Shown: positions 37,155-46,866, counted from the stretch's first letter. The stretch is DNA of 64,000 bases from Chrysogorgia sp. JL179-B06 (GCA_035772405.1 JAYKKM010000257.1:225001-289000), one strand, 5' to 3'. Numbers and translations are program-made. Notes: generated from the letters alone by a model not told the origin.

Positions 37155-38393
37155 ATGAACGTCACGTCAGCAGAGTTGAGCCCTGGTTTTAGACGAGCGA
37201 CCATGGGTGGCATAAAAGGGGTGAGAACGCAACACGTAATCACGTTGAACCCCAATAAAGTTAGTCCTGGTGAGGAACTTTACGTTGACATACCAAAGCT
37301 CAAGGTTAGTAGCTGTTTGGTGCCTGGGTCGTTGGGTTTAGTGTTCGACTTTAAGAACGCAAACGCTAAAAGCTGGTTCTTGAACAATGTCAGCAAGTTG
37401 TTGGTTGAGAAACTTGTTGTGAGACTAGCTGGGGAAACCGTGTATGACAACAATGGGGAAAATTACACTGGTGTTTATCGCGACCTTTGGGAAAGTGTCA
37501 CTGCGCGAGACCAAATGATTGACTATGGTATTGGTGGTGAGAACTTGAGAAAGTTAGTTTCTAAGGATGACAGTGGTGCGACGAGTGGGAACGCCGCTAA
37601 AGTTAGTGACGCGTTGATGTTTGGTGTGATTGGGACGAAGCAGCGAATAAAACTTGGTAAGATCATGAATGACCACGGGTTGTACGCTCCTTTTAGCATG
37701 AATAACAACTTGCAATACGTCATCACACTTCCGAAGGCTGCAGACATCATGGTGGCGCAATCCGGTAGCGCTGTGGGCGGATACACCCTGGAGAACCTCG
37801 AGCTTGAGTATGAGACGATCGATAACCAGGAGCTCTCTGATGAAATAGCGTCGGGCTATGCAAGTGGTCGTAGTTTGTCATATGAGCACGTTACGTTGAT
37901 GAAAACCACCGAATGGGACAAAGGCACAACCATTGTGAATGAAAACATTAATCTGCCAAGAAAAAGCATGAAGGCGATTGTGTTGCTATTCACGAATAAG
38001 GTGCGAACAGACAGCGAGGAGTTTCTTTACCCAAATATTGAGAATATTAGAGTCACAATTGAAGGTGTGCCAAATAGTGTGTACTCACAAGGCATTCCGA
38101 AGTCGAAGTTCTACGCAGAAGCGAAACGACTGTTTGGGTTGGGTGAAGAACACGCTCAGTTCATGACCATACAGAAGTTCTATAAAGATGGTTTTGCGTT
38201 GGTCATCGACTTGAGGAGCGTCCAAGATAATTACAACGTCGCCACTGGCAAGAAAATTGTGAACACACAATCTGGCGTGCTTCTTGAAATCACTAAGAAA
38301 GCGACGACTGCGAATGTCATGTGTAGGGTGTTTGTGATGAGTGACGGGTTGGTCAACTTCATGAACAATGGGCTGCAGTCAATCCAGTATTAA
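37155..38393 (+). CDS. major capsid protein candidate, double jelly-roll type (inner)
   Basis: 412 residues, intact. Between the membrane protein and the packaging ATPase, the usual Polinton position. Features consistent with Polinton capsid proteins: the LLVEKLVVRLAGETVYDN block in the first half, a second set of strand-like blocks (NINLPRKSMKAIVLLF, VRVTIEGVPNSVYSQG) and FALVIDLRSVQDN near the end, i.e. two similar-sized beta-rich halves. No signal peptide. A GTATATG motif overlaps the start. The assignment combines position, length and recalled family resemblance. Confidence 0.7.
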   Translation: MNVTSAELSPGFRRATMGGIKGVRTQHVITLNPNKVSPGEELYVDIPKLKVSSCLVPGSLGLVFDFKNANAKSWFLNNVSKLLVEKLVVRLAGETVYDNNGENYTGVYRDLWESVTARDQMIDYGIGGENLRKLVSKDDSGATSGNAAKVSDALMFGVIGTKQRIKLGKIMNDHGLYAPFSMNNNLQYVITLPKAADIMVAQSGSAVGGYTLENLELEYETIDNQELSDEIASGYASGRSLSYEHVTLMKTTEWDKGTTIVNENINLPRKSMKAIVLLFTNKVRTDSEEFLYPNIENIRVTIEGVPNSVYSQGIPKSKFYAEAKRLFGLGEEHAQFMTIQKFYKDGFALVIDLRSVQDNYNVATGKKIVNTQSGVLLEITKKATTANVMCRVFVMSDGLVNFMNNGLQSIQY

Positions 38394-38408
38394 ATCAAAC
38401 GTGAGTTA

Positions 38409-39008
38409 ATGGAGACTCCGTTTAATATGTTAATTGTTGGTATGACAGCTTGTGGCAAGACGCATTATTTGCTGGAAACATTGGAATCTGAGTACTTTAG
38501 TAAATTTGACTACATTGTGTTGATTTGTCCTACTTTCGAGTGGAACAAAGCGTACCAAGATTGGAAATATGTGCGCGACCCCGACGTGCTAGCGATAGAC
38601 TGCACACAGGACAGTGTCGACGCTGTTCTCAAGTGTGTAACAAATGTTTTTAAAGGCACTAACACTCTGATCGTGTTGGATGACTGTGCGAGCTCTCAAG
38701 ATGTTAAGAATAGGACTAGTCAATTGGTCAACTTGGCTTTTAGTGCGCGACATTTTATGTTGAGCGTTATTGTCATCACACAACAACTGACGTCGATCGC
38801 GAAACCGTACAGAGAAAATATTAGTAAGCTCGTTTGCTTCTACTGCCCGAGCAGAAGTGATATGAAGGTCGTTATCGATGATTACCTTGGAAACATTAGC
38901 AGAGAAAAATCGTCGGCGATTGTGACCGCATTAAAAAATAATAAGTACGCTAGACTTGAAATCTCACTGCGCTACCCATACAGTCATGAAGTTGTTATTC
39001 CGCAATAA
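38409..39008 (+). CDS. A32/FtsK-HerA-type DNA packaging ATPase (inner)
   Basis: 199 residues. Pumps DNA into the capsid in related viruses. Walker A GMTACGKTH (11-19), Walker B TLIVLDDCA (about 89-97), sensor-type VIVITQQ (about 121-127). Length is typical for Polinton ATPases. Sits 15 bases after the capsid gene, and the next gene starts 3 bases after its stop. Confidence 0.93.
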   Translation: METPFNMLIVGMTACGKTHYLLETLESEYFSKFDYIVLICPTFEWNKAYQDWKYVRDPDVLAIDCTQDSVDAVLKCVTNVFKGTNTLIVLDDCASSQDVKNRTSQLVNLAFSARHFMLSVIVITQQLTSIAKPYRENISKLVCFYCPSRSDMKVVIDDYLGNISREKSSAIVTALKNNKYARLEISLRYPYSHEVVIPQ

Positions 39009-39011
39009 AAT

Positions 39012-39525
39012 ATGGGTACAAGTAATAGCGCGATGGTTAAAACGCAAAAGTGAAGAAAATCCTACGATTGAGGAATTAGTTGAGGAGACTGATGACACCT
39101 CAACTGTGGAAGACAATATTGTCGTTAGGAGATCTGAACTTATTAGACTGTCTGGTGATGGTGTGGTGAGTCAGTCCGAAGCGTACATTAAAAAAGCGTC
39201 CGCAAAGGTTATCGACAAGATATGGCGCCAATATGAGTTGAAGAGAATGGAAATTGCAAACGCTTTTCTCACCGACTTGTTAATCAGCAAATTCGCTAGC
39301 TTACTGGATGGGTTGAACGCTATTGAAAATCCTGACGAACTAAACGACGAGTTGCAAAAAGACCCGCTATTAAAAAAAGACGTCGAGAGCATTGTCGCGA
39401 TTGTGACACCGTACGTGCCTTTCTTGGGCTTGTTGTCGGGAGGAATCACAACGTCTAAATATGTGTACGACCACCATTTCAGAAGTGAGGCGACAAACAC
39501 TGAAAATAGTGAGCGGGCGGACTAA
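39012..39525 (+). pseudogene. terminal myristoylation-motif protein gene, frameshifted (inner)
   Basis: Homologue of the intact 169-residue gene at 44456-44965. The start (MGTSNS) is kept at 39012, but a 1-base difference near codon 9 shifts the frame and gives a stop after 13 codons. The rest of the frame (from KRKSEENP) is open to 39525. A longer open frame from 38956 overlaps the ATPase and does not reproduce the real N-terminus. The right inverted repeat begins inside this gene. Confidence 0.75.
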
Positions 39526-39718
39526 TTTGCATGCTAGCAGGTGGCTTCATAACAACCGCACGAGTCCATTCACACAACGGTTTTTTATTCACGATATTTA
39601 TAGTGTACGATTTAATGAGTGCGCTCAAAGTTAGACAGTCTTAGCATGGTGGTCCTTCTTCAAACACTGCGATTCTTCTCTCATAGTCAGCACGACAGCA
39701 GGTGGTTGTACGTGGCGT

Positions 39719-39881
39719 GTTGCTAACAACAACATTCCATTGCGAATAGCAACCACAACTTTTCAAAAAAATGTTTTCACTTTTAAAAAATATTTTCACT
39801 TTGAAAAAATATTTTCGTTTTAAAATATTTTTTTCAAAAAGTCGTAGTTGCTATTCGTAATGGAATGTTGTTGTTAGCAAC
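39719..39881. mobile_element. foldback MITE inside the terminal repeat, right
   Basis: Mirror copy of 22230-22392. Confidence 0.75.
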
Positions 39882-40223
39882 ATCGACAGGTGACCTCGAT
39901 TCGTATAGCAGGTACAGCACTCGCATATGAAATCTATTTAACATTACCACTAGACTAGCTCTCTCGTTGAAATTTATTAAACATCGTCACTAGAATCAAA
40001 ATCTAGTGGCTTTTTTTTCGCGCATGAATTGAAACAATGGTAGAGCGCGTCAGTCATAGTTTGTCAAACACAAATGTGAAAATGACGACATAAAACTTTC
40101 TCTAAATTTGACGAAATGTGTCGTATTTCGTTAAAATAGCGATTTGGTGTTGTCTCGCGTGTGTTTGGCATCAATTTAGTAGAAAACGTGGGAGGGGTGT
40201 TTAGATTGACTAACGATTGCTGT

Positions 40224-40392
40224 AGTAGTATAGCAAGTGGGGCTGCGAGCTTATTCGACCTCAACCGTGAATATAAATACCAAAACATCACCAAATTTGT
40301 CGAGTCGTGACTTGGCCAAATTTGGTGATGTTTTGGTATTTATATTCACGGTTGAGGTCGATTGAGCTCGCAGCCCCACTTGCTATACTACT
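40224..40392. repeat. 169-bp terminal palindrome, right
   Basis: Exact inverse copy of 21719-21887. Confidence 0.93.
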
Positions 40393-40398
40393 AGTTTA
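40393..40398. repeat. inner Polinton target-site duplication, right
   Basis: AGTTTA, matching 21713-21718. Confidence 0.96.
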
Positions 40399-41158
40399 TA
40401 GAAAAGACACTAAGAACATGACTAAGGCTGTTGGAAAATTGTTGGTTGACTTTAAAGATCGGTTTGGAACCACACCTAAGTTAGCGCAATTTGATGATGG
40501 GCTTGAGTTCTATAACGTTGGTGTGAAAAGTTTGTTGAAAGAGCATGGTGTTGAATATTTCAGCACTAAGAGTGATAAAAAGGCTGCTGTTGTCGAGCGT
40601 TTTAACAGAAGTCTGAAGAGTATTATGTGGAAGCACTTTTACGCACGTGGAACGTACAAATGGATTGACATTCTCGACCAGTTTGTGAGCAATTACAATA
40701 GCAATGTGAACCGCAGTATTATGATGAAGCCGAAGGATGTCAATAAGTCAAACGAAGGTGAAGTGTGGACCACTTTGTTTGGTCACCAATTTGCAGACAA
40801 CCCATTACCAAAGTTTAGAGTTGGTGAGTCAGTGAGAATTAGTAAATACAAGAGTGTGTTCACAAAGGGCTATGAAGCCAACTTCACTGAAGAGCTGTTT
40901 AAAGTGGTAAAGGTTATTCGTGGTGATCCGAATGTGTACGAAATTGAGGATCACACCGGTGAACAGATTATTGGTAAATTTTACGAACAGGAATTATCGC
41001 TGGTCAATAGGAAACATGGCGACGATGTATACAGAGTTGAAAAGGTGTTGAAAAGAAAGAAAGTCAGAGGGAGGAAGATGGCGCTGGTCAAATGGTTGGG
41101 TTATGAGAGCAAACATAATTCGTGGATACCAGAAAGCGACATTCAAAATGTGAGCTAA
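40393..41158 (+). pseudogene. integrase, 3' part interrupted by inner Polinton (outer)
   Basis: Resumes with the duplicated AGTTTA and reads VYRKDTKNM onward: second catalytic Asp (QFDDGLEFYN), catalytic Glu (VVERFNRSLK) and the C-terminal chromodomain. About 253 codons, open to TAA at 41158. A frame that starts upstream inside the inner element's palindrome (40307) is accidental. Confidence 0.95.
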
Positions 41159-41164
41159 TGTAAT

Positions 41165-42571
41165 ATGACTGAGGGTGGGGAAGGTTCTGAAGAGATTGGG
41201 ATGGAGGACTTCGATAGACTTGATAGGTACACCGATGATCAATTAGAAAAGACGCTCGCCGATATCAAAGATATTATTGAAGGCGTGTACGGTAAGCGCA
41301 CTGAAGACGACATGCCGGAAGACGTTCGTGTTAATTATAACAACTATCAAGACTATGCGAAAAAGATAAGAGGCGAGCAAGCTAGAAGGCGAGGTGGGCA
41401 AAGAGAGACGTCGTTCACCGACACTGATTATGGTAAGACGGTGACAATAAGGGGAACCAACACGGAAGTCCCAGCGGTAGAGTTTGTCGAACAGGGGTCA
41501 TATGGTGACGTCGATGACGTAAGTTTCAGTGTAGCTTTTGAAGAGGAGGAGGAAATTAAGAGAAGACTGGGTGAGCTAAAAGCGTCCAACAAAGAGCTAA
41601 CAGAAAACAATGTAAAAAGAGTCAAGCTAATAAATAAGAAAATACGTGAGTTGTATAAAAAAAAACTCGGTCGTGATGACACGTCAAGGGAAATAGTCAA
41701 CAGGTCGCAGGTTGCGGACTCAGGGGCCATCCTTTTCAAACCGATAAACAAAGATGGTAAATATGGAAGTCCCAAACGAATTCTAATACCTAATAAAAAA
41801 GGCTTGGTCTACAGTAAAGACATGAGTAGTAAAAACGCGATTGAGCAGTTCAAAAAGTTAGTTAGTCAAATCCCTGAGAACACAGAAACAACAGCTGTCA
41901 CAACAGAAGTGATCCCAGACGACTTCCCAGTAATCGAGACAAGAGTGGGCTATGCCGACATACCTGGGCTGTCACCAGACGAGAACCGCGAGCTGAGTGG
42001 TGTGGTTAATCCAAGCGATAGTGTGTTGCGTGAATCAAGAGTAGGTAATGATGGTACGCTGCAAATACAAGCGGACCACTTTCAAGAAGTGATAAATAGA
42101 ACGTCAGACGAACTAGATGGTGAAGACAATGAAAGCGTCGCCTTTGAATTGAGAGAGCGTGTTGTAGGGCTTGAAGAAGCTCGAGACAGAACCATTGAGC
42201 AGCGGCAAATAGAGGAGGTTAGAGAGCAACAAGAAGTCGACATTGACAGGTTGCAGAAATTCAAGGAATGGGCTAAAGAGAATATAGTTGGGTTGAGCGC
42301 TGTGGCAATTTCAGTGGCTGGAATTATAACAACTATTATCATCGCTGGGAGGTCTGCTGTTATGAGGGGCGCTATGGCTACAAAGTCATTCGCACAGGCT
42401 GTTAAGAACGCAATCACGAGAATGGGTCCATGGGCTGTTGGGTTGGCTAATTTAGTTTACAATATGTTGACGTTGGGTGCAAAGGGTCTCGCTTGGTTGG
42501 CTCAAAATCTGTGGGTACTCGCGGTGGTACTCGCGTGGTTTGCTTATGATTATTACAAGCTAAAACGGTAG
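41165..42571 (+). CDS. membrane-anchored protein (outer)
   Basis: 468 residues, intact. Same plan as 35755-37131: polar, Glu/Arg-rich N-terminal half, EQRQIEEVREQQEVDIDRLQ coiled coil, and the hydrophobic C-terminal module (ISVAGIITTIIIAG; WAVGLANLVYNML; WVLAVVLAWFAYDYY). The stretch around residues 120-230 differs from the inner copy. The single copy here shows that the inner element gained one by duplication, or the outer lost one. Confidence 0.75.
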   Translation: MTEGGEGSEEIGMEDFDRLDRYTDDQLEKTLADIKDIIEGVYGKRTEDDMPEDVRVNYNNYQDYAKKIRGEQARRRGGQRETSFTDTDYGKTVTIRGTNTEVPAVEFVEQGSYGDVDDVSFSVAFEEEEEIKRRLGELKASNKELTENNVKRVKLINKKIRELYKKKLGRDDTSREIVNRSQVADSGAILFKPINKDGKYGSPKRILIPNKKGLVYSKDMSSKNAIEQFKKLVSQIPENTETTAVTTEVIPDDFPVIETRVGYADIPGLSPDENRELSGVVNPSDSVLRESRVGNDGTLQIQADHFQEVINRTSDELDGEDNESVAFELRERVVGLEEARDRTIEQRQIEEVREQQEVDIDRLQKFKEWAKENIVGLSAVAISVAGIITTIIIAGRSAVMRGAMATKSFAQAVKNAITRMGPWAVGLANLVYNMLTLGAKGLAWLAQNLWVLAVVLAWFAYDYYKLKR

Positions 42572-42594
42572 CGATAAAACATATGTAAAGGTAT

Positions 42595-43837
42595 ATGAAC
42601 GCCACGTCAGCAGAGTTGAGCCCTGGTTTTAGACGAGCGACCATGGGTGTCATAAAAGGGGTGAGAACGCAACACGTAATCACGTTGAACCCTAATAAAG
42701 TCAGTCCTGGCGAGGAGCTTTACATTGATATACCGAAGCTCAAGGTTAGTAGCTGTTTGGTGCCTGGATCGTTGGGTCTAGTGTTCGACTTTAAGAATGC
42801 AAACGCCAAAAGCTGGTTCTTGAACAATGTTAGCAAGTTGTTGGTTGAGAAACTTGTTGTGAGACTAGCTGGGGAAACTGTGTACGACAACAATGGGGAA
42901 AATTACACTGGTGTCTATCGCGACCTTTGGGAAAGTGTTACTGCGCGAGACCAAATGATTGACTATGGTATTGGTGGTGAGAACTTGAGAAAGCTAGTTT
43001 CTAAGGATGACAGTGGTGCGACAAGTGCATGGGAACGCCGCTAAAGTTAGTGACGCGTTGATGTTTGGTGTGATTGGGACGAAGCAGCGGATTAAGCTTG
43101 GTAAAATCATGAATGACCATGGATTGTACGCTCCTTTTAGCATGAACAACAACTTGCAGTATGTGATCACACTTCCGAAGGCCACAGACATTATGGTGGC
43201 GCAATCCGGTAGCGCTGTGGGTGGGTACACTCTGGAGAACCTCGAGCTTGAGTACGAGACGATCGATAATCAGGAGCTCGCTGACGAAATAGCGTCGGGT
43301 TACGCAAGTGGTCGTAGTTTGTCATATGAGCACATCACGTTGATGAAAATCACCGAATGGGACAAAGGCACAACCATCGTGAATGAAAACATTAATCTTC
43401 CAAGAAAAAGCATGAAGGCAATCGTGTTGCTATTCACGAATAAGGTGCGAACAGACAGTGAGGAGTTTCTTTATCCAAATATTGGGAGTGTTAGAGTCAC
43501 AATTGAAGGTGTGCCAAATAGTGTGTACTCACAAGGCATCCCAAAGTCGAAGTTCTATGCAGAAGCGAAACGATTGTTTGGGTTGGGTGAAGAACACGCT
43601 CAGTTCATGACCATACAGAAGTTTTATAAAGATGGCTTCGCGTTGGTCATTGACTTGAGGAGCGTTCAAGATAATCGCAATGTCGCCACTGGCAAGAACA
43701 TTGTAAACACACAATCCGGTGTGCTTCTTGAGATCACTAAGAAAGCGACGACTGCAAATGTCATGTGTAGGGTGTTTGTGATAAGCGATGGGTTGGTCAA
43801 CTTTATGAACAATGGGCTGCAATCAATCCAGTATTAA
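42595..43837 (+). pseudogene. major capsid protein candidate, frameshifted (outer)
   Basis: Nearly identical to 37155-38393, but about 43026-43030 has four extra bases relative to the inner copy (AGTGCATGGG versus AGTGGG). The first frame ends at 43044 after SGATSAWERR; the rest continues in another frame from 43007 to 43837. Both halves are otherwise open. One recent indel, or an assembly error, is the simplest explanation. Confidence 0.8.
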
Positions 43838-43852
43838 ATCAAACGTGAGTTA

Positions 43853-44452
43853 ATGGAGACTCCGTTTAATATGCTAATTGTTGGTATGACAGCTTGTGGT
43901 AAGACGCATTATTTGCTAGAAACACTGGAATCTGAGTATTGCGGCAAATTTGACTACATTGTGTTGATTTGCCCTACTTTCGAGTGGAACAAAGCGTATC
44001 AAGATTGGAAATATGTGCGCGACCCTGACGTGCTAGCGATAGACTGCACACAGGACAATGTCGACGCTGTTCTCAAGTGTGTAACAAATGTTTTTAAAGG
44101 CACTAACACTCTGATCGTGTTGGATGACTGTGCGAGCTCTCAAGATGTTAAGAATAGGACTAGTCAATTGGTCAACTTAGCTTTTAGTGCGCGACATTTT
44201 ATGTTGAGCGTTATTGTCATCACACAACAACTGACGTCGATCGCAAAACCGTACAGAGAAAATATTAGTAAGCTCGTTTGCTTCTACTGCCCGAGTAGGA
44301 GTGATATGAAGGTCGTTATCGACGATTACCTTGGAAACATTAGCAGAGAAAAATCGTCGGCGATTGTGACCACATTAAAAAATAATAAGTACGCTAGACT
44401 CGAAATCTCACTGCGCTATCCGTACAGTCACGAAGTTGTTATTCCGCAATAA
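43853..44452 (+). CDS. A32/FtsK-HerA-type DNA packaging ATPase (outer)
   Basis: 199 residues, intact; GMTACGKTH and TLIVLDDCA present. Only a handful of substitutions from the inner copy (for example EYCGKFDY versus EYFSKFDY). Confidence 0.93.
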   Translation: METPFNMLIVGMTACGKTHYLLETLESEYCGKFDYIVLICPTFEWNKAYQDWKYVRDPDVLAIDCTQDNVDAVLKCVTNVFKGTNTLIVLDDCASSQDVKNRTSQLVNLAFSARHFMLSVIVITQQLTSIAKPYRENISKLVCFYCPSRSDMKVVIDDYLGNISREKSSAIVTTLKNNKYARLEISLRYPYSHEVVIPQ

Positions 44453-44455
44453 AAT

Positions 44456-44965
44456 ATGGGTATAAGTAATAGCGTGATGGTAAAACGCAAAAGTGAGGAA
44501 AATCCTACGATTGAGGAATTAGTTGAGGAGACTGATGACACCTCAACTGTGGAAGACAACGTTGACGTTAGGAGATCCGAACTTATTAGACTGTCCGGTG
44601 ACGGTGTGGTAAGTCAGTCCGAAGCGTACATTAAAAAAGCGTCCGCAAAGGTTATCGATAAGATATGGCACCAATATGAGTTGAAGAGAATGGAGATCGC
44701 AAACGCTTTTCTCACCGACTTGCTAATCAGCAAATTCGCCAGCTTACTAGATGGGTTGAACGCCATTGAGAACCCTGACGAACTAAACGACGAGTTACAA
44801 AAAGACCCGTTACTAAAGAAAGACGTCGAGAGCATTGTCGCGATTGTGACGCCGTACGTGCCTTTCTTGGGCTTGTTGTCGGGAGGAATCACAACGTCGA
44901 AATATGTGTACGATCACCACTTTAGAAGTGCGACAAACGCTGAAAATAGTGAACAAACGGACTAA
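44456..44965 (+). CDS. terminal myristoylation-motif membrane-type protein (outer)
   Basis: 169 residues. MGISNS start with Gly2 and Ser6 fits N-myristoylation. An acidic segment (EELVEETDDTSTVED), an amphipathic middle with KASAKVIDKIW and FLTDLLISKFASLLDGL, then a hydrophobic segment (VAIVTPYVPFLGLLSGGI, about 132-149). Last gene before the right inverted repeat, starting 3 bases after the ATPase stop. Function unknown; a membrane-linked virion or assembly protein is plausible. Confidence 0.7.
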   Translation: MGISNSVMVKRKSEENPTIEELVEETDDTSTVEDNVDVRRSELIRLSGDGVVSQSEAYIKKASAKVIDKIWHQYELKRMEIANAFLTDLLISKFASLLDGLNAIENPDELNDELQKDPLLKKDVESIVAIVTPYVPFLGLLSGGITTSKYVYDHHFRSATNAENSEQTD

Positions 44966-45498
44966 TCTATTATTAACAGGTGGCAATAACCTAATTTGCA
45001 TAACAGGTGGCAATTTTATCACGCGTGAGACACTTTTACGATACATAAATTTGTAAAAATGTTTAAACGACTATTTTTTAAATGTGATTTGACAAATTTG
45101 TGAAAATATTGAAACGGCGCTTTCTATTTTTAAATATGGTTTGACAAATTTGTGAAAATGTTGAGACGACTATTTTTTAAATGTGATTCGACAAATTTGT
45201 GAAAATGTTGAAACGACTATTTTTTAAAATATGGCTAAAGTAGCGTAAAGTTTAGCGAAAGTCGTGATTTTTTTAATATTTGGCATCAACTGAGTAGAAA
45301 ACGTGGGAGGGGTGTTTAGATTGACTAACAATTACCATAATAGCACAGAGACTGACGCTGTGAGCTCACCAACGTCGATTATAAAACGCGAGTACCAAAA
45401 CATTGCCGAATTGTGGCTCGACACAAATTTGGTGATGTTTTGGCGTTTATATCACGGTTGGCGTTGACTGGGCTCGCAGCCCCACTCACTATACTACT
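44930..45498. repeat. outer Polinton right terminal inverted repeat
   Basis: Complement of 9593-10182. Its outermost 250 bases appear identical to the left copy. It has fewer subterminal units and an extra partial duplication around AACAGGTGGCAA (44985-45015). It begins inside the last codons of the terminal gene (stop at 44965). Confidence 0.93.
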
Positions 45499-45504
45499 TC
45501 AACA
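45499..45504. repeat. outer Polinton target-site duplication, right
   Basis: TCAACA, matching 9587-9592. Confidence 0.93.
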
Positions 45505-45786
45505 TAAACGATAAATTTTATAGTATAATCTAGGAATCGAGCTCGTTTGTTTACGAAGCTGGGAAGATGCTGGACTCATCTCTTAAATGACGTCACAAGC
45601 TAGTTTCCAGACTCCAGAATTGGCAGAAATACGTTTTCGGATTTTAATCGGAATTTGCTTACATTTCTTAATTTGGATGCATTTTGCATCACGAAAAGTC
45701 CAAATCAAAAACTGTAAAATAACTTGTCAGCTATTTTTTGATCCTCTATACAGATAACTAAAAAACGAAAGGGCTGTATAGGCACT

Positions 45787-46130
45787 TTAATATCTCAAGA
45801 GTGAAGTGCGATATGGAAAAGTTGCAAATGGTCAGTCTTTATAGTTTCAAAAGTTCTTTCAAACAAAAGAGTTAGTTTACAACTGAATTTTTCATTGCAT
45901 ATAGGCACTTTAATATATTCCATCTAATGTTTTCAAAGACGAACCGGTGCTGTGTTCAACTGAAAGAGCCAACGTTGATACCACAGCGCTAGTTCAATTT
46001 TACTGTACCTGCTTAAGACCCATTTTACCACGATAGTCTGTCGATCTACTTATACACGATTCCTGGAAAGAGTTGAGAAAAGGGTCGTATCATATTGGCG
46101 GTTACGAAACTCCCCATAGTCATGCCCACA
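45787..46130. other. TTAA-type repeat fragment, no gene
   Basis: 45787-45925 is bounded by TTAA and by AGGCACTTTAA at 45915-45926, and matches, inverted, the block at 7210-7310. The remainder to 46130 shows nothing recognisable. Confidence 0.5.
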
Positions 46131-46139
46131 GGCTTATTG

Positions 46140-46412
46140 TACTTTGCGAAACAAAACGGTACTTCTCGAAATGGTACTTTGCGACACGGTACTTTGCCAC
46201 TCTCCTCCGCAGAGGCTTCTTGCGCTTTTTTTAGAGTTCGGGCAAATAGTTCCGCATCCCCATTCTCTCCACGCGTCCCCAAAACACCCTGTGAGCCTAA
46301 TACAAGCGAATAGCCCACCTATAGTATATTACATTATTACTACAAATAAAAGCGCAAGAAGCCTCTGCGGCGGAGAGTGGTACTTTGCGAAATGGTATAC
46401 TTTGCGAAACAG
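46140..46412. repeat. inverted-repeat element with TACTTTGCGAAA motifs
   Basis: CCGCAGAGGCTTCTTGCGCTTTT (about 46208) is complemented by AAAAGCGCAAGAAGCCTCTGC (about 46347). Both arms are flanked by several ACTTTGCGAAA(T)GG copies. Overlapping short reading frames here are not supported as genes. 46430-46865 is AT-rich with nothing recognisable. Confidence 0.55.
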
Positions 46413-46866
46413 CAGTTTCCTGTGAGGGTTTTACTGCGAGCCGGCTGTGTGAAAGCATAATTTAATATGTCAAAGTATAATATATATATAACAAATTATT
46501 TTCAGGAAATATTTTTACCAAAATTAAAATATATAATTGCTGGTTTTTGGTCTGTTGGTTTATTGTGCGAGATTTTTTTTCGGTATTTTCTTGGAACAAT
46601 TTCCTCAAAAATAAAATAGGTCGTGCCAAAGTTTGGTGTAAACACTTTCTATAACCAAAGAAAACTCCAATTGCGATCGTATAAATATCTGTCAGTTAAA
46701 TTTCTGTTTCCCACGCTTGGTACCGGACTATTTAATATTTACCATTTCGCAAAGTACCATTTCAGTTAACCATAACCAACAATACTGGAACAGTAAACAA
46801 GCTCAATATTGCTGTTTTGTTGTATTGATGTCTATTTTTATTATATTTGAATTAATGTGGCTCGAT

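Larger units (their letters stand above)
21719..40392. mobile_element. inner Maverick/Polinton element
   Basis: 18,674 bases. It begins AGTAGTATAGCAAGTGGGG and ends with the exact complement, flanked by AGTTTA on both sides. It lies inside the integrase gene of the outer element, which belongs to the same family. The polymerase, integrase, major capsid, candidate minor capsid and packaging ATPase frames are all intact, so it could still be mobile or virion-forming. Its inverted repeats are nearly identical to each other, which fits a recent insertion or ongoing homogenisation. Confidence 0.97.
39253..40392. repeat. inner Polinton right terminal inverted repeat (1140 bp)
   Basis: Complement of 21719-22858. 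Begins inside the terminal gene (near codon 80) and ends with the 169-bp palindrome. Confidence 0.95.
9593..45498. mobile_element. outer Maverick/Polinton element (contains inner element)
   Basis: It begins AGTAGTATAGTGAGTGGGG and ends with the exact complement, flanked by the 6-bp direct repeat TCAACA (9587-9592 and 45499-45504). Six-base target duplications, long terminal inverted repeats, protein-primed polymerase B, retrovirus-type integrase, packaging ATPase and jelly-roll capsid genes define Polintons. Without the inner insertion it is about 17.2 kb. Its integrase is split by the inner element, and its major capsid, candidate minor capsid and zinc-finger genes carry frameshifts, so it is unlikely to move on its own. 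Confidence 0.96.
9182..45786. mobile_element. TTAA-type (piggyBac-like) MITE split by the outer Polinton
   Basis: TTAA at 9178-9181 is followed by AGCGCCTATACAGCCC; GGGCTGTATAGGCACT is followed by TTAA at 45787-45790. The complementarity continues inward for about 100 bases on each side (TTTTTGATTTGGACTTTT region) and again at TGACGTCATTTAAGAGA. Left half 9182-9592, right half 45499-45786: about 0.69 kb once the Polinton is removed. No coding capacity. TTAA target use is typical of piggyBac-related elements; the family assignment is inferred from that alone. Confidence 0.75.

Noticed and set aside
38956..39525. 189-residue frame starting inside the ATPase gene
   Set aside because: Its first 29 residues are not conserved in the outer element; the true start at 39012 is frameshifted here.
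40307..40398. N-terminal extension of the outer integrase 3' fragment
   Set aside because: It is read from the inner element's terminal palindrome and is an accident of the insertion.
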